A stretch of 64,000 nt of DNA from Chitinophagaceae bacterium (GTDB lineage Bacteria > Bacteroidota > Bacteroidia > Chitinophagales > Chitinophagaceae), in contig JADKAZ010000008.1 in NCBI GenBank assembly GCA_016719015.1, forward strand, positions 1 through 64,000. Reading direction: 5' to 3'. Of the stretch, positions 60,600-64,000 are shown in pieces (position 1 is the first letter of the stretch; every line of letters starts with the position of its first letter). Both the position numbers and the translations under genes were made by a program. The notes beneath the pieces are model-generated. The model was not told where the DNA came from and ran no database searches. It saw only the letters and a program-made list of their open reading frames with translations.

Positions 60600-62579
60600 T
60601 TAATCCCTCTTATTATTCATCAGCATATACTTAGCTGTTTCATAAAAAGCACTTGTAAATTCAGACAATTTCTTTTTTGCAGAGTCCTGTTGTTGTTTGC
60701 TGAAATAAGTGGCCCGTGCATGCATGGGAACAATCGACTCTTCTTGTGAATTAATGTTCCTGGTAAAATAAAAATCATCTGTCACCATCCCAATAGCATC
60801 AGCGGTATTGGTAACAAAAGCATAATTATTCTTTTTGGCCGGGTCTAACAAATCTCTTCCCAGTGTAGTGTTTACATATGGCTGGTGCAGCATGCCTGCA
60901 AGAGTCGGCAAAATATCAATCTGTGATACTACTTCGGGTCTTCTCTGTGGTGTTAATAAGGCCGGGGCATAAAACAACAACGGAACATGTTCATCTGTTA
61001 AGCGCTGCTCTGTCCACACGGCCGGATACATGGCGTCAGCATTACCTGCAAGACCATGGTCACCTACAAAAACAAAAATAGTATTATGAAAATATTTTTC
61101 TTTCTGTGCAGCTTCGATAAACTTTTTAAAACAATAATCAGCATACCTGAAGGCATTATATTCATCCAATGATTCAAATCCATATTTTTTCAGGTCTTCT
61201 TCAGGCACTCTGACTTTTAAAAAATCAGTATCGGTTTCGGCCATCGTTCTATCATAGGGACGATGGTTCCCCGATGTCTGTATGTAAGCAAAAAATGGCT
61301 TCTCTTTTTTCCTGAATACATCATTAGCTTCCAGAAAAAGGTCTTTGTCACTGATACCCCAAACATTTACTTCGGGAACACCCTGTCTTTTTCCTGTGTG
61401 CATCTGTAATCCATCAATATTTTTCAATAATCCTTCAAAATTGCCAAACTCGGCATCCCCACCTAAAAAATAATGCTTCTCATAATCAACAAGGTTATCA
61501 ACGATAGTATGCTGCTTTACGGCATCAGGATTTCTGCTGGAAAATTTAAAGAGTTGTGCATCGGGGATGCCCGATAAAATAGCAAACAATGCTCTTGCTG
61601 TAGAAAAATGCGGCGTAAAGCAACGTTCAAAGAAAATCCCGTTCCGGCTTAGCGAATCGAAGAATGGTGTTGTATTAAGTGGATTACCACTCATACTACT
61701 CTTATACATGCTATAGGATTCGCATTGCACCAGCACAATGTTGGGGCGGCTTTCCAGGGAATTACTACGAGGGCCTATCTGTCGGCGAAAGGAAAAATTA
61801 TTTTTATCAGGTAATTGCATCCATTCTGCCATCACCGGAAAAGCCGCTCTAGCTTTTTGTTCGTTAAAATCTGGTTTTCGTAATTTAAGTGTAGCAAAAA
61901 AATTCTGTAGTGGATTAATGGCGAGATATGATTTAAAACTATTGTTGAATTTAAAGCAATCATTACGGCTTAAGGGAGGCCAGGAAAAATTTCCCCAGGC
62001 AAATAAAAACAATACCAGCGCAGCTACATAAAAAATTTTTCTGCGGTATTGGATACCCCTGCCATCCGTTCTGTTAATTACCTGCCAGTGGCTTTTATGA
62101 TACATCCATCGGAAAAAAAGTACAGCCACCACCAATCCCAGCAACATCCAGAACATTGGATATGTCTGGCGCATCATTCTCCACGAAATTTTGAAATCTT
62201 CGGCAAAATTCATAGCCCCGGCATCAAGCGGCGTTTTATTATAAGAAAAGCTGCCAAACCCGGCGGCAAAAAAAACAAATACGATAAAAGTAACGATAGC
62301 CAGGTACCATGACCACCATTTCTTATTCCGTGCCGAATAAAACGGTGATAGCTTCGGCATCATACTCAGCAAAATAATAGGCAAAAGGATAAATGCAATC
62401 CACCGCAAATCATAACGGATTCCCATTAAAAAAGAAGGGATAGCATCACCAAATGAAATTCCATTAGGCTTAAAGGCAATAAAAGTAGCCAGCCTGTATA
62501 ATGTAAAAATCAACAGGAAGATGGCTGTTAAATTAGCCACCCACAAAATGGTTTTGGGTATTTTAAATCTGGTTAACAT
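60600..62579 (-). CDS. LTA-synthase-like phosphotransferase
   Basis: The protein has 659 residues from ATG 62579 (a TTG at 62627 is less likely). About five membrane helices precede an extracytoplasmic alkaline-phosphatase-fold domain. NIVLVQCESYS supplies a metal Glu, PHFSTARALFAILSG the nucleophile Thr, and VGDHGLAG the metal Asp-His. Such enzymes transfer phosphoglycerol-type groups onto surface polymers. It starts divergently from the PAP2 gene, which may act on the same lipid. Confidence 0.88.
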   Translation of the reverse strand: MLTRFKIPKTILWVANLTAIFLLIFTLYRLATFIAFKPNGISFGDAIPSFLMGIRYDLRWIAFILLPIILLSMMPKLSPFYSARNKKWWSWYLAIVTFIVFVFFAAGFGSFSYNKTPLDAGAMNFAEDFKISWRMMRQTYPMFWMLLGLVVAVLFFRWMYHKSHWQVINRTDGRGIQYRRKIFYVAALVLFLFAWGNFSWPPLSRNDCFKFNNSFKSYLAINPLQNFFATLKLRKPDFNEQKARAAFPVMAEWMQLPDKNNFSFRRQIGPRSNSLESRPNIVLVQCESYSMYKSSMSGNPLNTTPFFDSLSRNGIFFERCFTPHFSTARALFAILSGIPDAQLFKFSSRNPDAVKQHTIVDNLVDYEKHYFLGGDAEFGNFEGLLKNIDGLQMHTGKRQGVPEVNVWGISDKDLFLEANDVFRKKEKPFFAYIQTSGNHRPYDRTMAETDTDFLKVRVPEEDLKKYGFESLDEYNAFRYADYCFKKFIEAAQKEKYFHNTIFVFVGDHGLAGNADAMYPAVWTEQRLTDEHVPLLFYAPALLTPQRRPEVVSQIDILPTLAGMLHQPYVNTTLGRDLLDPAKKNNYAFVTNTADAIGMVTDDFYFTRNINSQEESIVPMHARATYFSKQQQDSAKKKLSEFTSAFYETAKYMLMNNKRD

Positions 62580-62716
62580 AGAAGCTAATGCAGTGGCGTC
62601 GAACAGGAAAGCTACAAAATAAGCCAATAAAATACTTCCTGAGCTAGAAACTGTCTTTTGTTGGTGAGAATAATCATAACCGCATCAAATAACATTCTAC
62701 CTGTATTTTTGCAGAA

Positions 62717-63328
62717 ATGCATTTAGCGGCAATTACTTTCTGGCAAAAACTGGTACAATGGGATCAATACCTGTTTGAGAAAATCAATAGTGATTGGTCC
62801 AACCCTTTTTTGGATGCAGTAATGCCGTTTCTCCGCAACTCTATTCACTGGATGCCCCTTTATTTATTTGTCCTTGTTTTTGTACTGGCTAATTTTAAAA
62901 TAAAAGGATTGTGGTGGTTTGTATTTTTTCTATCTACCATAGCCCTTACCGATATGACAGGCACCTATGTTTTCAAACATGAATTTGAAAGACTTCGCCC
63001 CTGTAATGACCCGGCTCTTGCTGATCATCTTCGGCTGCTGCTGAAACAATGCTCCGGTGGCTACAGCTTTGTTTCCAACCATGCCGCCAACCATTTTGGT
63101 ATGGGAACTTTTTTCTTTATCACCTTCAGACATATACTTAAAAATTGGGTTTGGTTGGGCCTGTTTTGGGCCGGTTTGATTGCGTATGCACAAGTATATG
63201 TAGGCGTACATTATCCGATGGATGTATTTGCGGGAGGCTTACTGGGATTGGCTTTTGGCATTGCAATGGGCAGCTTCTTCAATAAGCGGTTTGGATTTGC
63301 TATCTTCGATAATCAACATGCTGCATAA
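62717..63328 (+). CDS. PAP2-family lipid phosphatase
   Basis: The protein has 203 residues with about six membrane helices. KHEFERLRP (about residues 78-86), the SNHAANHFG segment (PSGH-like, about 116-124) and the AQVYVGVHYPMD segment (about 157-168) form the phosphatase active site. Likely substrates are undecaprenyl diphosphate or phosphatidic acid. TATTTTTG at 62704-62711 is a possible -7 box. The next gene starts directly after its stop. Confidence 0.9.
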   Translation: MHLAAITFWQKLVQWDQYLFEKINSDWSNPFLDAVMPFLRNSIHWMPLYLFVLVFVLANFKIKGLWWFVFFLSTIALTDMTGTYVFKHEFERLRPCNDPALADHLRLLLKQCSGGYSFVSNHAANHFGMGTFFFITFRHILKNWVWLGLFWAGLIAYAQVYVGVHYPMDVFAGGLLGLAFGIAMGSFFNKRFGFAIFDNQHAA

Positions 63329-64000
63329 ATGGAGATTTTTATTCTGCTGCTACTCATATTAATCAATGCCTTGTTTGTTATTTCTGAAATTGCCCTTGTA
63401 TCTGCCAGAAAATCAAGGCTTGAAAGCCAGGCTGAACGGGGTGATGAAAAAGCAAGAAGAGCACTCATCCTTGCCAATAATCCAGAAAAATTTCTTTCCG
63501 CAGTTCAGATAGGTATCACCCTTATTGCCATTCTTACCGGTGTTTACTCCGGTGAACGATTTGCCCGTTACCTGCAACCTTCTATCGAAAAGATTGAAAG
63601 CTTCAAACCCTATGCAGATACCATTGCAACCACCATTATCGTAGTGCTGGTTACTTTTCTTTCTATCATATTTGGTGAATTAATCCCCAAAAGAATTGGT
63701 TTATTAAAAGCAGAAAAAATTGCCAAATCAGTAGCAGGCCCTGTTAATACGTTTGCCCGCATGACCCATCCTTTTGTGTGGCTGTTAAACAGAACCAGTA
63801 ATTTATTTTTTTATATTTTCAATATCAAGCGTTCAAAAGACGATGCCGTAACAGAAGAAGAAATAAAAACGCTGATTGGTGAAGGTACTGAAGCTGGTAC
63901 CATTGATGAGGCTGAGCAGGAAATTATTGAAAGGGTATTTCATCTCGGCGACCGCAATATCACATCATTGATGACACATCGAAGTGATATCATCTGGTTT
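63329..64000 (+). CDS. CNNM/hemolysin-family transporter-like protein (partial)
   Basis: The gene runs off the window; 224 residues are visible. Residues about 1-20, 58-80 and 100-120 are membrane helices of the DUF21/CNNM domain (ILINALFVISEIALVSARKSRLE, GITLIAILTGVYSG, IIFGELIPKRIGLL). A soluble part begins near residue 170 (VTEEEIKTLIGEGTEAGTIDEAEQEIIERVFHLGDR), leading to a CBS pair outside the window. Relatives are TlyC/CorC-type proteins linked to Mg transport. TAAATG joins it to the PAP2 gene. Confidence 0.9.
   Translation, partial: MEIFILLLLILINALFVISEIALVSARKSRLESQAERGDEKARRALILANNPEKFLSAVQIGITLIAILTGVYSGERFARYLQPSIEKIESFKPYADTIATTIIVVLVTFLSIIFGELIPKRIGLLKAEKIAKSVAGPVNTFARMTHPFVWLLNRTSNLFFYIFNIKRSKDDAVTEEEIKTLIGEGTEAGTIDEAEQEIIERVFHLGDRNITSLMTHRSDIIWF

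Overview
The window comes from a Bacteroidota chromosome, most likely a member of the Chitinophagaceae or a close relative. The evidence is a type IX secretion (T9SS) sorting domain on a secreted protease and a porQ gene, TAnnTTTG-type promoter motifs, a linked parA-parB-DUF5683-dapB cluster, ECF sigma/outer-membrane-barrel pairs, many outer-membrane beta-barrel proteins, and an AT-rich composition. No taxonomic search was possible, so the family is an inference.

Layout. Bases 1-2758 look unlike the rest. They hold three accessory genes in one orientation: a degraded SPFH-like gene, a small exported protein and a complete subclass B1 metallo-beta-lactamase. GCTAAC lies at or just after the end of each gene, and two related elements of about 200 nt separate them. 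This resembles a gene-cassette array next to the core chromosome. Bases 2759-7524 are a minus-strand group with three tRNA-maturation genes (miaA, cca, tsaC). Then come dapD, a large T9SS-exported metalloprotease, tRNA-Leu(CAG), a LuxE-like synthetase, a frameshifted UbiA-like gene and a tightly overlapping run (M42 peptidase, 55-residue membrane protein, methyltransferase, membrane sulfatase-like protein, PIG-L deacetylase). porQ, lon, two outer-membrane proteins and a metallophosphoesterase follow on the minus strand. Bases 26633-32433 carry parA, parB, DUF5683, dapB and a two-component pair. Bases 32762-38973 are a small-protein cluster (ArsR, SRPBCC, VOC, DoxX, DUF1801, HhH) with a clear autoregulatory promoter and a GlxA-type regulator.

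The last third holds an alpha-oxoamine synthase, a frameshifted dipeptidyl peptidase IV, ubiX, a frameshifted SprB-repeat lipoprotein with a heme-binding end, an ECF sigma factor with a barrel partner, aconitase, a BlaI/BlaR1 pair with twin operators, a cysteine desulfurase, a PaoABC-type molybdenum hydroxylase, glmM, a methyltransferase, an LTA-synthase-like enzyme, a PAP2 phosphatase and the start of a CNNM/hemolysin-family protein.

Three genes are each broken by a single-base change in a homopolymer, which could be assembly error or real decay. Several short palindromic repeats of the kind dispersed in Bacteroidota genomes are present; one sits in frame inside cca.
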